A stretch of DNA of 36,918 bases from positions 1 through 36,918 of the forward strand of contig NZ_PYAK01000058.1 in the NCBI RefSeq assembly GCF_003264365.1, read 5' to 3'. Both the position numbers and the translations under genes were made by a program. The notes under the pieces are model-generated. The model saw only the letters and a program-made list of their open reading frames with translations. It did no database searches and was not told the origin of the DNA. The stretch's first letter is position 1. Every line of letters starts with the position of its first letter. The stretch comes from Micromonospora noduli. Lineage in GTDB: Bacteria; Actinomycetota; Actinomycetes; Mycobacteriales; Micromonosporaceae. Positions 23,690-31,506 of the stretch are shown here, piece after piece.

Positions 23690-23735
23690 GTCGTTTCCCC
23701 CGACGGGTACGCGAGCCCACCCCCGCTTGATCCGC

Positions 23736-23741
23736 TACGGT
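23736..23741 (+). promoter_or_regulatory. -10 box for leaderless beta-lactamase-like gene
   Basis: TACGGT followed by 7 nt and the ATG at 23749; no Shine-Dalgarno. Confidence 0.55.
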
Positions 23742-23748
23742 CACCGGC

Positions 23749-24600
23749 ATGACCTGGGATGATCTCGACGCCCACCTGGACCGGGTGCCCGGCACCGTCT
23801 CCGCGTACGTCGGGCGGCTCGACGCGCCGCCAACCTGGACCCGCCACGCGGACGCCGGCCACTACGCCGCGAGCACCATGAAAGTGGCGGTGCTCGCCGC
23901 GCTGCACCGCGCCGCCGAGACCGGCGCCCTGGACCTGGACGCCCCGGTCCCGGTCGTCAACGACTTCGACTCCGCCCAGCCCGGCGCACCCCGCTTCGCC
24001 AACGCGCAGCCCTACGACAACGACGACGCGGTCTGGGACCGCATCGGCGGCACCGCGTCGCTGCGCTGGCTGGCCGACCGGATGATCGTGCGCTCCAGCA
24101 ACCTCGCCACCAACCTCGTCCTCGGCCACGTCGGGCTGCCCGCGGTCGCCGAGGTCTGGGCGCTCGCCGGTGCCCGCAACAGCGTCACCGGCCGCGGCAT
24201 CGAGGACTTCGCCGCCCGCGAGGCCGGCATCACCAACACGGTCACCGCCGCCGACCTGGCCGCCCTGCTCGGCGCCCTGGCCACCGGGGCCGACACCCCC
24301 GGCCCACTCGCCTCACCGGCCGCCTGCACCACCATGCTGGACGTCCTGCTCGCCCAGGAACACCGCGAGGACCTCGCCGCCGGCCTGCCCGAGGGCACCC
24401 GCATCGCGCACAAGAACGGTTGGGTACGCGGCGTCCGCCACGGCGCCGGCCTGGTGCTGCCCGACGACGCCCCGCCGTACCTGATCGCCGTCTGCACCAC
24501 CACCGAGCTGGCCGGGGGCGACGACCAGGTCGAGGACGACGCCTGCCTGCTGCTCGCGCACATCTCGACGCAGGTCTGGGCTGCCCGCCACCAGCTCTGA
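23749..24600 (+). CDS. Class A beta-lactamase-like serine hydrolase, no signal peptide
   Basis: A 283-residue protein of the beta-lactamase/transpeptidase fold. The catalytic tetrad Ser-x-x-Lys is STMK (42-45), the SDN loop is SSN (116-118) and the KTG box reads KNG (222-224), with Trp next. It begins MTWDDLDAHLDRVPG with no signal peptide or lipobox, so the protein is probably cytosolic, unlike secreted lactamases. It may hydrolyse a peptide or ester intermediate of cell-wall turnover, or a beta-lactam that has entered the cell; activity cannot be told from sequence. Start supported by the leaderless -10 box. The next gene begins 62 nt downstream. Confidence 0.88.
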   Translation: MTWDDLDAHLDRVPGTVSAYVGRLDAPPTWTRHADAGHYAASTMKVAVLAALHRAAETGALDLDAPVPVVNDFDSAQPGAPRFANAQPYDNDDAVWDRIGGTASLRWLADRMIVRSSNLATNLVLGHVGLPAVAEVWALAGARNSVTGRGIEDFAAREAGITNTVTAADLAALLGALATGADTPGPLASPAACTTMLDVLLAQEHREDLAAGLPEGTRIAHKNGWVRGVRHGAGLVLPDDAPPYLIAVCTTTELAGGDDQVEDDACLLLAHISTQVWAARHQL

Positions 24601-24662
24601 CCCGACCGACTACTGCGGTACGTGCGGGCTAGGCTGCTCCCACCCCCACCCCGGAGCCGCCG

Positions 24663-25373
24663 ATGCCCCGCAGTCGCACCGTGCTGATCGCCTTCCTCGT
24701 CGTGACGGCGGCGAACCTGCTGGCCAACGCCACCGGCGGCGGCCTGGCCTTCCTACTGACCAAGCCGCTGCTGATGCCGCTGCTGGCCGCGTACCTCTGG
24801 CGGGTCAGCGCCGAACGCGCGGCCCGACCGGACCGGCTGCTGCTCGCCGCGCTGGCCTTCGCCACCGGCGGCGACGTCGCCCTGATGATCGACGGCACCG
24901 GCTGGTTCCTCGCCGGCATGGCCTGCTTCCTCGGCACGCACCTCTGCTACCTCGCGGCCTTCACCCGACACGGCGCCGCGACCGCGCTGCGCCGCACGCC
25001 GCTGGTCGCCGTCCCCCTGGGGTACGCGGTGCTGACCGTCGTCGCGCTGACCTGGATGTGGGCGGGGCTGACCGACGTCGGGCTTGCCGTACCGGTGGCC
25101 GGCTACGCGATCGCGCTGGCCGCGATGGCGAGCACCGCCGCCACCCAGGGCTGGCGGGTCGGTCTCGGCGCCGCGCTCTTCCTCGGCTCCGACCTGCTGA
25201 TAGCCGCCGGGGTGGCCGAGGTGGCCGAGGTGGCCCAGCCACCCGGCGCGCCGGTGCTGGTCATGGCGACCTACGCCGCCGGCCAGGCACTGATCGTCAC
25301 CGGCCGCGCCGCCCGCGCCGGCACACCCGCCGACGCACCGGTCACTCCAGCAACTGCGCCCGCAATGCCCTGA
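24663..25373 (+). CDS. YhhN-family membrane protein (lysoplasmalogenase-like)
   Basis: A 236-residue membrane protein with about eight helices. TKPLLMPLLAAY (33-44), GGDVALMIDG (69-78) and LGSDLLIA are the conserved acidic and lysine-containing segments of YhhN/TMEM86, whose animal members hydrolyse the vinyl-ether bond of lysoplasmalogens. Bacterial substrates are not established. GGAG lies about 6 nt before the ATG. Its last 32 bases overlap the 3' end of the convergent tyrosine-phosphatase gene. Confidence 0.88.
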   Translation: MPRSRTVLIAFLVVTAANLLANATGGGLAFLLTKPLLMPLLAAYLWRVSAERAARPDRLLLAALAFATGGDVALMIDGTGWFLAGMACFLGTHLCYLAAFTRHGAATALRRTPLVAVPLGYAVLTVVALTWMWAGLTDVGLAVPVAGYAIALAAMASTAATQGWRVGLGAALFLGSDLLIAAGVAEVAEVAQPPGAPVLVMATYAAGQALIVTGRAARAGTPADAPVTPATAPAMP

Positions 25374-26139
25374 GGTCGGGGTCGGTGAGCCCCAGCCCGT
25401 CGCGCAGGTACGCGTCGAACGAGCCGTGCACCCGACGCACCTCGGCGTAACCGGCGTCGAGATACTCGGCCCGGACCTCCAGCACCGGCAACACCGCGTC
25501 GACGTCCAATTCCGGATTCCGCCGGCGCATCGCCTCGACGATCACCGCCCGCAGGCTGTCGGTCAGCTCGTTGTTGCGCAGGTAGTCGGCGCGAATGGCC
25601 GCCTCGTCCACCCCGAGCGCCGTCAACAGGATGACGGTCAGCCAACCGGTGCGGTCCTTGCCGGCGGAGCAGTGGTAGAGCAGCGGCAGATTCTCCGGCC
25701 GGGAGGCCAGCCGCACCGCCTCGGCGAAACCGACCCGCGCCGACTCACCCGTGACGAACCAGCGGTAGATCGCCGCCATCGCCCCCGCCGTGCCCTGCCG
25801 GGCCAGCTCCGCGTACGCGTCCAGGTCGTGACCGAGCAGCACCGCCGAGACGTACGTGAAGACCGGGTGCTCCGCGTCGTGCACCGGCAGGCGCACCACC
25901 CGTGGCTCACCGGCGAAGCGGTCCTCCGGCGCGACCGCGATCTCCGAGGCGTCGCGCAGATCCACCACGCACGCCGGCCCCAGCTTCGCCAGCACCGGTA
26001 GGTCCTCGTCGGTCAGCCGACCCAGCGCCGGAGTGCGGATCAACTGGCCGACCCGGACCCGCCGCCCGTCCGCGCCGACGAGCCCACCCAGGTCACGCGC
26101 GTTCGGTGCACCCACCAGCTCCCAGCCCTGCCCGGTCAT
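25342..26139 (-). CDS. Tyrosine/lipid phosphatase of the MptpB (PF13350) type
   Basis: A 265-residue dual-specificity phosphatase. The P-loop HCSAGKDRTGW (156-166) gives nucleophile Cys157 and Arg163, with the Lys-Asp pair typical of MptpB-like enzymes that also act on phosphoinositides. GAPNARDLGGL (10-20) is the N-terminal signature. The start at 26139 has GGGGAG 5 nt upstream; the frame remains open to 26238 but that part is not family-like. It is divergent from the epimerase gene with 44 nt between them, and its 3' end overlaps the YhhN gene. Target proteins or lipids unknown. Confidence 0.92.
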   Translation of the reverse strand: MTGQGWELVGAPNARDLGGLVGADGRRVRVGQLIRTPALGRLTDEDLPVLAKLGPACVVDLRDASEIAVAPEDRFAGEPRVVRLPVHDAEHPVFTYVSAVLLGHDLDAYAELARQGTAGAMAAIYRWFVTGESARVGFAEAVRLASRPENLPLLYHCSAGKDRTGWLTVILLTALGVDEAAIRADYLRNNELTDSLRAVIVEAMRRRNPELDVDAVLPVLEVRAEYLDAGYAEVRRVHGSFDAYLRDGLGLTDPDLRALRAQLLE

Positions 26140-26170
26140 CCGGTCTCCCCTCCCGCGGTGAACCTTTGTA

Positions 26171-26176
26171 TAGGGT
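26171..26176 (+). promoter_or_regulatory. -10 box for leaderless dipeptide epimerase gene
   Basis: TAGGGT (within TATAGGGT), 7 nt, then the ATG at 26184. No Shine-Dalgarno. Confidence 0.6.
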
Positions 26177-26183
26177 GCCTCAC

Positions 26184-27281
26184 ATGACGATCTCGGCGGT
26201 ACGCACCCACCGGGTTTCCGCCCCCTTACACACCCCATTCGTGACCGCGCTACGCCGTACCACCACAGTGGACACGCTGGTCGTCGAGCTCGTCGACAGC
26301 GACGGCCGGTCCGCCTTCGGCGAGGCGCCCCAGGTCTGGCAGGTCACCGGCGCGTCGGTCGCCGGCGCGCAGGCGTGCGTCCGCGAGTTGCTCGGCCCAC
26401 AGCTGATCGGCCGCGACCCGGACGACCTGGTGACCCGTTGCGCCGAGGTGCAGCGCGCCGTGGTCGGCAACGAGGCCGCGAAGGCGGCGGTGGACGTCGC
26501 CCTGCACGACCTCGCCGCGCGGCGGCTGGGCGTACCCCTGGTGCGGTTGCTCGGGGGCACGACGCTGCGGGTCCCGACGGACGTGACGCTGGCCGCGGGT
26601 GACGCGGTGGACCTGGCGGCCGCGGCACGGCAGCGGCAGGCCGACGGCTTCGGCGTGCTCAAGTTGAAGGTCGGCACCGACGCGGCCGGCGACCTGGACC
26701 GGGTGCGCGCGGTGCGGGCGGCCGTCGGCCCCGCCATCCGGATCCGGCTGGACGCCAACCAGGGCTGGACGCCCCGGGAGGCGGTCCGGGTGATCCGCGG
26801 CATCGAGGACGCCGGGCTCGACGTGGAGTTGGTCGAGCAGCCGGTGGCCCGCTGGGACCTGGACGGGCTGGCCTGGGTCAGCGACCGGGTGTCCGTGCCG
26901 ATCCTGGCCGACGAGGCGGTCTTCGGGGTCCGTGACCTGGTGGAGGTGATCCGCCGCCGGGCCGCCGATCTGGTCAACGTCAAGCTGGCCAAGTGCGGTG
27001 GGCTGCATCCGGCCCGTACCCTCCTCGACCTGGCCACCGCGCACGGGCTCGGCACTGTCGTCGGCTCGATGATGGAGAGCCAGGTGGGCATCGGGGCGGC
27101 GGCGAGCCTGGTCGCCGCGTACGGCACCACAGCCGTCGCCGACCTGGACGCCGCCTGGTGGCTGGCCTGGTCACCGGTGCAGGGCGGCATCCGCTACGAC
27201 GGGGCGACCGTGGTGCTGCCGGACGCCCCTGGCCTGGGCATCTCTGGCCTCGCTGAAGCAAAAGTGCAGGCTCATGGTTGA
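26184..27281 (+). CDS. Dipeptide epimerase (L-Ala-D/L-Glu epimerase-like), enolase superfamily
   Basis: A 365-residue enzyme that would interconvert the L-Ala-D-Glu dipeptide from muropeptides to L-Ala-L-Glu. Catalytic lysines K160 and K162 (LKLKVG), metal ligands Asp190 (RLDAN), Glu218 (ELVEQP) and Asp243 (LADEA), acid/base Lys267 (VNVKLAKCGG), and the substrate-gating Asp-x-Asp (VADLD, 320/322) are all present; the last is a mark of dipeptide epimerases. It is followed at once by the NlpC/P60 peptidase gene (TGATG overlap with the first possible ATG), a classic muropeptide recycling pair. Specificity for Ala-Glu is inferred. Confidence 0.93.
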   Translation: MTISAVRTHRVSAPLHTPFVTALRRTTTVDTLVVELVDSDGRSAFGEAPQVWQVTGASVAGAQACVRELLGPQLIGRDPDDLVTRCAEVQRAVVGNEAAKAAVDVALHDLAARRLGVPLVRLLGGTTLRVPTDVTLAAGDAVDLAAAARQRQADGFGVLKLKVGTDAAGDLDRVRAVRAAVGPAIRIRLDANQGWTPREAVRVIRGIEDAGLDVELVEQPVARWDLDGLAWVSDRVSVPILADEAVFGVRDLVEVIRRRAADLVNVKLAKCGGLHPARTLLDLATAHGLGTVVGSMMESQVGIGAAASLVAAYGTTAVADLDAAWWLAWSPVQGGIRYDGATVVLPDAPGLGISGLAEAKVQAHG

Positions 27282-27282
27282 T

Positions 27283-27320
27283 GGCTGTCGGTTTCTTTCA
27301 TAAGGTTTCCCTCGACAGCC
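27283..27320 (+). promoter_or_regulatory. Hairpin and direct repeat before the C40 peptidase start
   Basis: GGCTGTCG (27283-27290) pairs with CGACAGCC (27313-27320) around a 22-nt loop. The loop region holds a direct repeat GGTTTCTTTC-ATAA-GGTTTCCCTC. It is unusually T-rich for this genome and sits at the epimerase-peptidase junction, which suggests a regulator site or a segmental promoter rather than coding sequence. Confidence 0.4.
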
Positions 27321-27340
27321 GACACGATCTGGGGGTTGAC

Positions 27341-28297
27341 GTGGAGCTGCAACCGGGCCGTGAGGCCGTCGTCCGGGTCGCCGTGGCGACGCTGTGGACC
27401 TCCCCCGAGGCGGTCCGCCCGGTCGACTGCCCAGCGCTGACCGCCGGTGTCGACATCCCGACCTGGGTCTCCGGACTGGACACTGACCAGCAGGTCGGTG
27501 ACTGCGTGCTGAGCCAACTCCTGCTCGGCGAACGGGTCCTCGTCAGCGAGCTCCGCCCGGACGGCTGGGCCCGGGTCGTCGCCGTCGAACAACCAGCCGC
27601 CAAGCTGGACCCGCGCGGCTACCCGGGCTGGCTCCCCGCCGGGCAGCTGGCCGTTCCCGACCCGGCCCACACCAGCACCGACCGCCCGCTGGTGGTGGAC
27701 GCCACGGTCACCGGGCTGCACGCCGCCCCGAACGGGCCGGTGGAGTTGCCCGGCGTCGTCGTCGGCACCCGCCTCGTCCCGGCCGGCCCCGCGCTCGACG
27801 ACTGGCGGCCGGTGCACGTCCCCGGCCGGGCCGCACCGCTCTGGCTGCCGGACGGGCACCTGGTCCCGGCGTCGGCCGCGTCGCCGACCGCCGAGCAGGC
27901 GCTCGCTGTGGCACAGCGACTGCTGGACGTGGTCTACATCTGGGGCGGTCTCTCCGCGCACGGCATCGACTGCTCGGGGCTGGTGCATCTGGCCTGGCGG
28001 CGGTTCGGGGTGCTGCTGCCCCGCGACGCCGACGACCAGGCAGTGGCCACCACCCCGCTGTCGTTGGGCGCGGAACGCCCTGGCGATCTCTACTTCTTCG
28101 CCCGACCCGGCCGCAAGATCCACCACATCGGCATCGTCACCGCCACCCCCGGCGACGGCGGCCAGCGCCGGATGCTGCACGCCTGCTACCGGCGGCGGCG
28201 GGTCATCGAAGAGGAACTGCCGGCCGACCGGACCGCCACGCTGGTCGGCGCGCACCGGGTCTCACCGGCCGGGCGCGTGTCCGCACCCGGCCGGTGA
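27341..28297 (+). CDS. NlpC/P60 (C40) peptidase with SH3-like domains, YkfC-type
   Basis: A 318-residue cysteine peptidase expected to split gamma-D-Glu-diaminopimelate bonds in murein peptides. Residues about 10-105 and 115-178 are SH3b-like; the catalytic domain has YIWGGLSAHGIDCSGL (199-214, Cys211), HHIGIV (His262) and a third polar residue near His280. No signal peptide, as in cytosolic YkfC recycling enzymes. The GTG at 27341 follows GGGGG by 6 nt; the ATG at 27281 would add 20 residues translated through the hairpin described separately, and cannot be excluded. Together with the epimerase it would turn imported muropeptides into free amino acids. Confidence 0.88.
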   Translation: MELQPGREAVVRVAVATLWTSPEAVRPVDCPALTAGVDIPTWVSGLDTDQQVGDCVLSQLLLGERVLVSELRPDGWARVVAVEQPAAKLDPRGYPGWLPAGQLAVPDPAHTSTDRPLVVDATVTGLHAAPNGPVELPGVVVGTRLVPAGPALDDWRPVHVPGRAAPLWLPDGHLVPASAASPTAEQALAVAQRLLDVVYIWGGLSAHGIDCSGLVHLAWRRFGVLLPRDADDQAVATTPLSLGAERPGDLYFFARPGRKIHHIGIVTATPGDGGQRRMLHACYRRRRVIEEELPADRTATLVGAHRVSPAGRVSAPGR

Positions 28298-28301
28298 CCG
28301 G

Positions 28302-29300
28302 TCAGCGTCGGGCGTCGGCCAACTCGCGACGCCGGTCGCGGGAGGACTTGATCAGGCTGGCGGCGGTGGCGACGCCCAGGGTGCCGATGATGACCAGCAG
28401 CGACAACCAGATCGGGATGTGCGGTGCCCAGCCGACGTGCTCGCCACCGTTGATGAACGGCAGGTTGTTGTCGGCCAACGCCTCCAGCACCAGCTTGACC
28501 CCGATGAAGCCGAGCACGACGGCCAGGCCGTAGCTCAGGTAGATCAGCCGGTCCAGCAGGCCACCGAGCAGGAAGTAGAGCTGCCGGAGGCCCATCAGCG
28601 CGAAGACGTTCGCGGTGAAGACCAGATACGGCTCCTGGGTGATGCCGAAGATCGCCGGGATCGAGTCCAACGCGAAGATCAGGTCGGTGGTGCCGATCGC
28701 GATCATCACGATCAGCATCGGGGTGAACAGCCGCTTGCCGGCCACGTGGGTGGTGAGCTTCGCGCCGTCGTAGTCCTTCGAGATCGGGAGCGCCTTGCGG
28801 CTCCACCGGATCAGCACGTTCTCGGAGAACTCGTCCTCGTCCGGCTCACCCTGCCGGGCCAGGTTCACGGCGGTGTAGATCAGGAACGCGCCGAAGATGT
28901 AGAAGACCCAGGAGAACTGCGTGATCAGCGCCGCGCCGGCGGCGATGAACCCGCCGCGCATCACCAGCGCCAGCACGATGCCAACGAGCAGCACCTTCTG
29001 CTGATACTGCCGGGGCACCCCGAAGCGAGCCATGATGATCACGAAGACGAAGAGGTTGTCCACCGAGAGGCTGTACTCGGTGAGCCAGCCGGTGTAGAAC
29101 TGGCCGGCCGCGCTGGCCCCGGAGGTCAGCCAGACACCCACGCCGAAGAGCAGGGCGAGACCGACGTAGAAGCCGACCCAGAGGCTCGACTCCCGCACAC
29201 TCGGCTCGTGCGGGCGCCGACCAATGATCAACAGGTCGACGAGCAGGACCGCAGTCAGTGCGACAAGCGTCCCCGCCCACACCAATCCGGACACGTCCAA
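28302..29300 (-). CDS. TerC/Alx-family membrane protein, probable Mn2+ exporter
   Basis: A 332-residue membrane protein with about nine helices. The two acidic motifs of TerC are present: YSLSVDNLFVFVIIM and TTDLIFALDSIPAIFG. TerC/Alx proteins expel Mn2+ or help load it into exported enzymes. A yybP-ykoY Mn2+ riboswitch lies upstream, which supports this role. The start is a TTG at 29300 with GGAGGA 7 nt before it; the ATG at 29306 is out of frame. It is convergent with the C40 peptidase gene, whose stop is 4 nt away. Confidence 0.92.
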   Translation of the reverse strand: MDVSGLVWAGTLVALTAVLLVDLLIIGRRPHEPSVRESSLWVGFYVGLALLFGVGVWLTSGASAAGQFYTGWLTEYSLSVDNLFVFVIIMARFGVPRQYQQKVLLVGIVLALVMRGGFIAAGAALITQFSWVFYIFGAFLIYTAVNLARQGEPDEDEFSENVLIRWSRKALPISKDYDGAKLTTHVAGKRLFTPMLIVMIAIGTTDLIFALDSIPAIFGITQEPYLVFTANVFALMGLRQLYFLLGGLLDRLIYLSYGLAVVLGFIGVKLVLEALADNNLPFINGGEHVGWAPHIPIWLSLLVIIGTLGVATAASLIKSSRDRRRELADARR

Positions 29301-29330
29301 CGTTCATTCCTCCGGCAGACACGCGGCGTC

Positions 29331-29364
29331 GGGCACACCGTACGCCCCTGCGGGAGCCGGCGTG
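29331..29364 (-). promoter_or_regulatory. Hairpin between riboswitch and TerC start
   Basis: On the minus strand GGCACGCCG pairs with CGGTGTGCC (nine pairs including one G-U) about 30 nt before the TTG start. It may be the expression platform of the riboswitch upstream. Confidence 0.4.
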
Positions 29365-29379
29365 CCGCTGTCGCTCACT

Positions 29380-29520
29380 CTGGTGACTGTCGGAGGTCTC
29401 TTCCGCCGTCGCCCCGGTGTGGGGCAGCGACCTACGGGGCCGGGTCGGGCCGCCGTGGTTCCGGCGATCGACCGTGCTGACGACTCCGTTGCGGGGGAAT
29501 ACTCCCCTCCTCGGTGACCA
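29380..29520 (-). ncRNA. yybP-ykoY manganese riboswitch
   Basis: The TerC leader carries the conserved blocks of this class: GGGGAGTA near 29500-29507 on the minus strand and GGAAGAGACCTCCGAC near 29388-29404, where GGAGG before the first block can pair with CCTCC after the second to close P1. The helices between them (CGTCGTCAGCACGG-like L1 region, and a GGGG...CCCC arm) fit in order. It lies about 80 nt upstream of the TTG. In other bacteria Mn2+ binding here turns on exporter expression. Confidence 0.8.
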
Positions 29521-29556
29521 TTGTTGCCCACCACGCCCCGTGATCACACCCCGGGC

Positions 29557-29597
29557 AGCCGGTGGTGCCGGACACCGTTCGACGTGTCACACCGGCT
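29557..29597 (-). terminator. Terminator of the pnuC-nadR operon
   Basis: Outer arms AGCCGGTG (29557-29564) and CACCGGCT (29590-29597), with an inner GACAC/GTGTC stem, lie 17 nt past the nadR stop on the minus strand. No T-run. Confidence 0.6.
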
Positions 29598-29613
29598 AAT
29601 GCTTCCTAGGAGG

Positions 29614-30735
29614 CTAGCGCACGTCGGGTGCGGCGATCGGGTCCGCGAGCGACCAGCCGGCAGCGAGCAGGTCGTCGCAGGCCCGCACCGCCCGGGCCAG
29701 CCGATCGGCGTGCGATCCGGCCAACTCCACCACCGGCACCCCGCACCCGGCCAGCTCGGCCCGGAAGCGCTCGGTCATCCAGGCCCGCAGGTGCTCACCG
29801 TCGCGCAGACCGTCATCGGTGAACGGCACCCCCTGGTGATCCGTCAGCAGATACAGCGCCGGCCGACGCGCCGCCGCCCGTACCTCCTCGGACGCGCTGC
29901 CCAGGTAGCGCTCCTCCCACACCGCCGTCGCCCTCGCGTCGGTGTCGCAGACCAGCAGCGGCCCGCTCGTCCGGGCCGCCGCGTCCTCGGCCGCCTGCTG
30001 CTCGCGGACCACCGCGCGGAAGTCGTCAGGGTCCCAGGCGACGTCGAAGACGGTCGCCTCCGGCGTCCGCTCCCGCAGCCGGGCCAGCTTGCGAGCGGTC
30101 AACTCCCGGCCGTACTCCGGCACCCAGGACGCGCCGTAGTGCCCGGCGAGCGCCGCCGCCATCGTCGTGGTCCCGGTCGACTCGGCCCCGACCACCACCA
30201 CCCGCCGGACGAACCACTCCCGCACCGGCGGGCTCAGCCACCGCCAGTGACCCGCCGGGTCCGCGCGCACGGCCGTCCCGGAAACCGGCACGGTCCGCCG
30301 ATCCGGATCCACCGACACGGGTACGGCGTGGAAGCGGCGCGCCAGCTCGCCGCCGTACGCCTCGGAGGAGAAGACCGCGTCCACCGACCCCGGCCCGACC
30401 GCCTCGCGGAACACCGCGCAGTGCGCGTCCCAGACCGCCGGATCGGCGTAGTCCACCGGGTGGTCGTCGTACCGGCCGACGAAACGGACCCACGGCGTGT
30501 CCGCGTGCACCTCGCGCAGCCAGTCGAGGCGTAGCGGAAGCGGAATGGACTCCCGGCGTGAGGGCGCCACGACGACGGTCACCTCGGCGCAGCGGGCGGC
30601 GGCAGCCCGGATCAGCGCGTGGTGCCCGGCGTGCGGCGGATAGAACTTGCCCACCATCATCCCGTGCCCGAACGCGGCGGCCGAGCGCGCCGGCCCGCGT
30701 GGCGCCGGTGCACGGCCGGATGTCTCGGCGTTCAC
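29614..30735 (-). CDS. nadR: NadR-type NMN adenylyltransferase / ribosylnicotinamide kinase
   Basis: A 373-residue bifunctional NAD-salvage enzyme. The NMN adenylyltransferase half begins VGKFYPPHAGHH (28-39), with SGTAVR (152-157) as second nucleotide motif. The kinase half (about 178-370) begins VVVVGAESTGTTTMAAALAG: the P-loop is GAESTGTTT (183-191), so the usual Walker Lys is Thr. I recall this form from other actinobacterial NadR proteins. Later DTDARAT and DHQGVPFTDDGLRDG are the kinase lid and base motifs. No DNA-binding domain, unlike enteric NadR. It overlaps pnuC by 4 nt (GTGA), so uptake and phosphorylation are coupled. The first 25 residues look disordered; Met26 or Met27 is an alternative start. 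Confidence 0.92.
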   Translation of the reverse strand: MNAETSGRAPAPRGPARSAAAFGHGMMVGKFYPPHAGHHALIRAAAARCAEVTVVVAPSRRESIPLPLRLDWLREVHADTPWVRFVGRYDDHPVDYADPAVWDAHCAVFREAVGPGSVDAVFSSEAYGGELARRFHAVPVSVDPDRRTVPVSGTAVRADPAGHWRWLSPPVREWFVRRVVVVGAESTGTTTMAAALAGHYGASWVPEYGRELTARKLARLRERTPEATVFDVAWDPDDFRAVVREQQAAEDAAARTSGPLLVCDTDARATAVWEERYLGSASEEVRAAARRPALYLLTDHQGVPFTDDGLRDGEHLRAWMTERFRAELAGCGVPVVELAGSHADRLARAVRACDDLLAAGWSLADPIAAPDVR

Positions 30736-31388
30736 ACGGTGACCGGGGCCGGGCCGGGCGGGACCGCGCTCGACCGGTCGGACCGACGCAGGTCGGCCCG
30801 CCAGGCGCGCAACCCGAGCACGCACAGCGCGAGGAAGACCAGATAGAGGACGGCCGTCAGGTGCAGCCCCTTGTACGCGTACAACGGGATGTAGATCAGG
30901 TCGGCGGCGATCCAGAGCCACCAACTCTCCACCCGCTTGCGGGTCTGCCCGTACGTGGCCAGCAGAGACAGCGCCGTGGTCAACGCGTCCGGCAGCGGCA
31001 CTGTCGAGTCGGTGGCCCGGTCCAGCAGCACCCAGAGCGCGCCGGTGAGCAGCAGCCCGGCGGCGGCCAGCGCCAGCCACTCCCGCCGCCCCGTCCGGCT
31101 GACCGTGAGCCGGGTGCGCCGCTCGCCCCCGAACAGCCAGTGCCACCAGCCATAGCAGCCGAGCGCGACGTAGACGACCTGGAGCCCCGCGTCGGCGTAC
31201 AGCCCGGCGGTCCAGAACAGCACCATGAGCAGCAGCACGTTGGCGATGCCGATCGGCCAGTTGGCGACCCTCTGCCGGGCCACCAGCCACACGTTGAGCA
31301 CACCGGTCACGAACCCCAGCAGCTCCGCCCAGGTGGTGCCGGTACCGGCCACCCGAAACGCGGTGCCGGTGAGCCAGTCGATGATCAC
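30732..31388 (-). CDS. pnuC: Nicotinamide riboside transporter PnuC
   Basis: A 218-residue membrane protein with seven helices that lets nicotinamide riboside in by facilitated diffusion, trapped by NadR phosphorylation. ANWPIGIANVLLLMVLFWTA and YGWWHWLFGG match the PnuC N-W-x-x-G-x-x-N and W-W-x-W segments; WWLWIAADLIYIPLYAYKGL is the late conserved helix. It starts with GTG at 31388, six nt after a TAGGGT, so the operon is probably leaderless. I saw no NAD riboswitch or NiaR site. It overlaps nadR by 4 nt and is divergent from the ABM gene. Confidence 0.93.
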   Translation of the reverse strand: MIIDWLTGTAFRVAGTGTTWAELLGFVTGVLNVWLVARQRVANWPIGIANVLLLMVLFWTAGLYADAGLQVVYVALGCYGWWHWLFGGERRTRLTVSRTGRREWLALAAAGLLLTGALWVLLDRATDSTVPLPDALTTALSLLATYGQTRKRVESWWLWIAADLIYIPLYAYKGLHLTAVLYLVFLALCVLGLRAWRADLRRSDRSSAVPPGPAPVTV

Positions 31389-31394
31389 GAGGCC

Positions 31395-31400
31395 ACCCTA
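31395..31400 (-). promoter_or_regulatory. -10 box for leaderless pnuC-nadR
   Basis: TAGGGT on the minus strand, 6 nt, then GTG of pnuC. No Shine-Dalgarno. Confidence 0.55.
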
Positions 31401-31506
31401 GGGTCCGTGTCAACGCCCCCGGTCGAGCCGGGGAGGAGTCCAGGCAGTGGTCCCGGCACCGACCCGCGACACCCACTGCCCCGACCGCCGTGGGAGGCTG
31501 TCCGAC

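Noticed and set aside
31389..31506. NAD-sensing riboswitch before pnuC
   Set aside because: The -10 is only 6 nt from the start codon, leaving no leader for a riboswitch.
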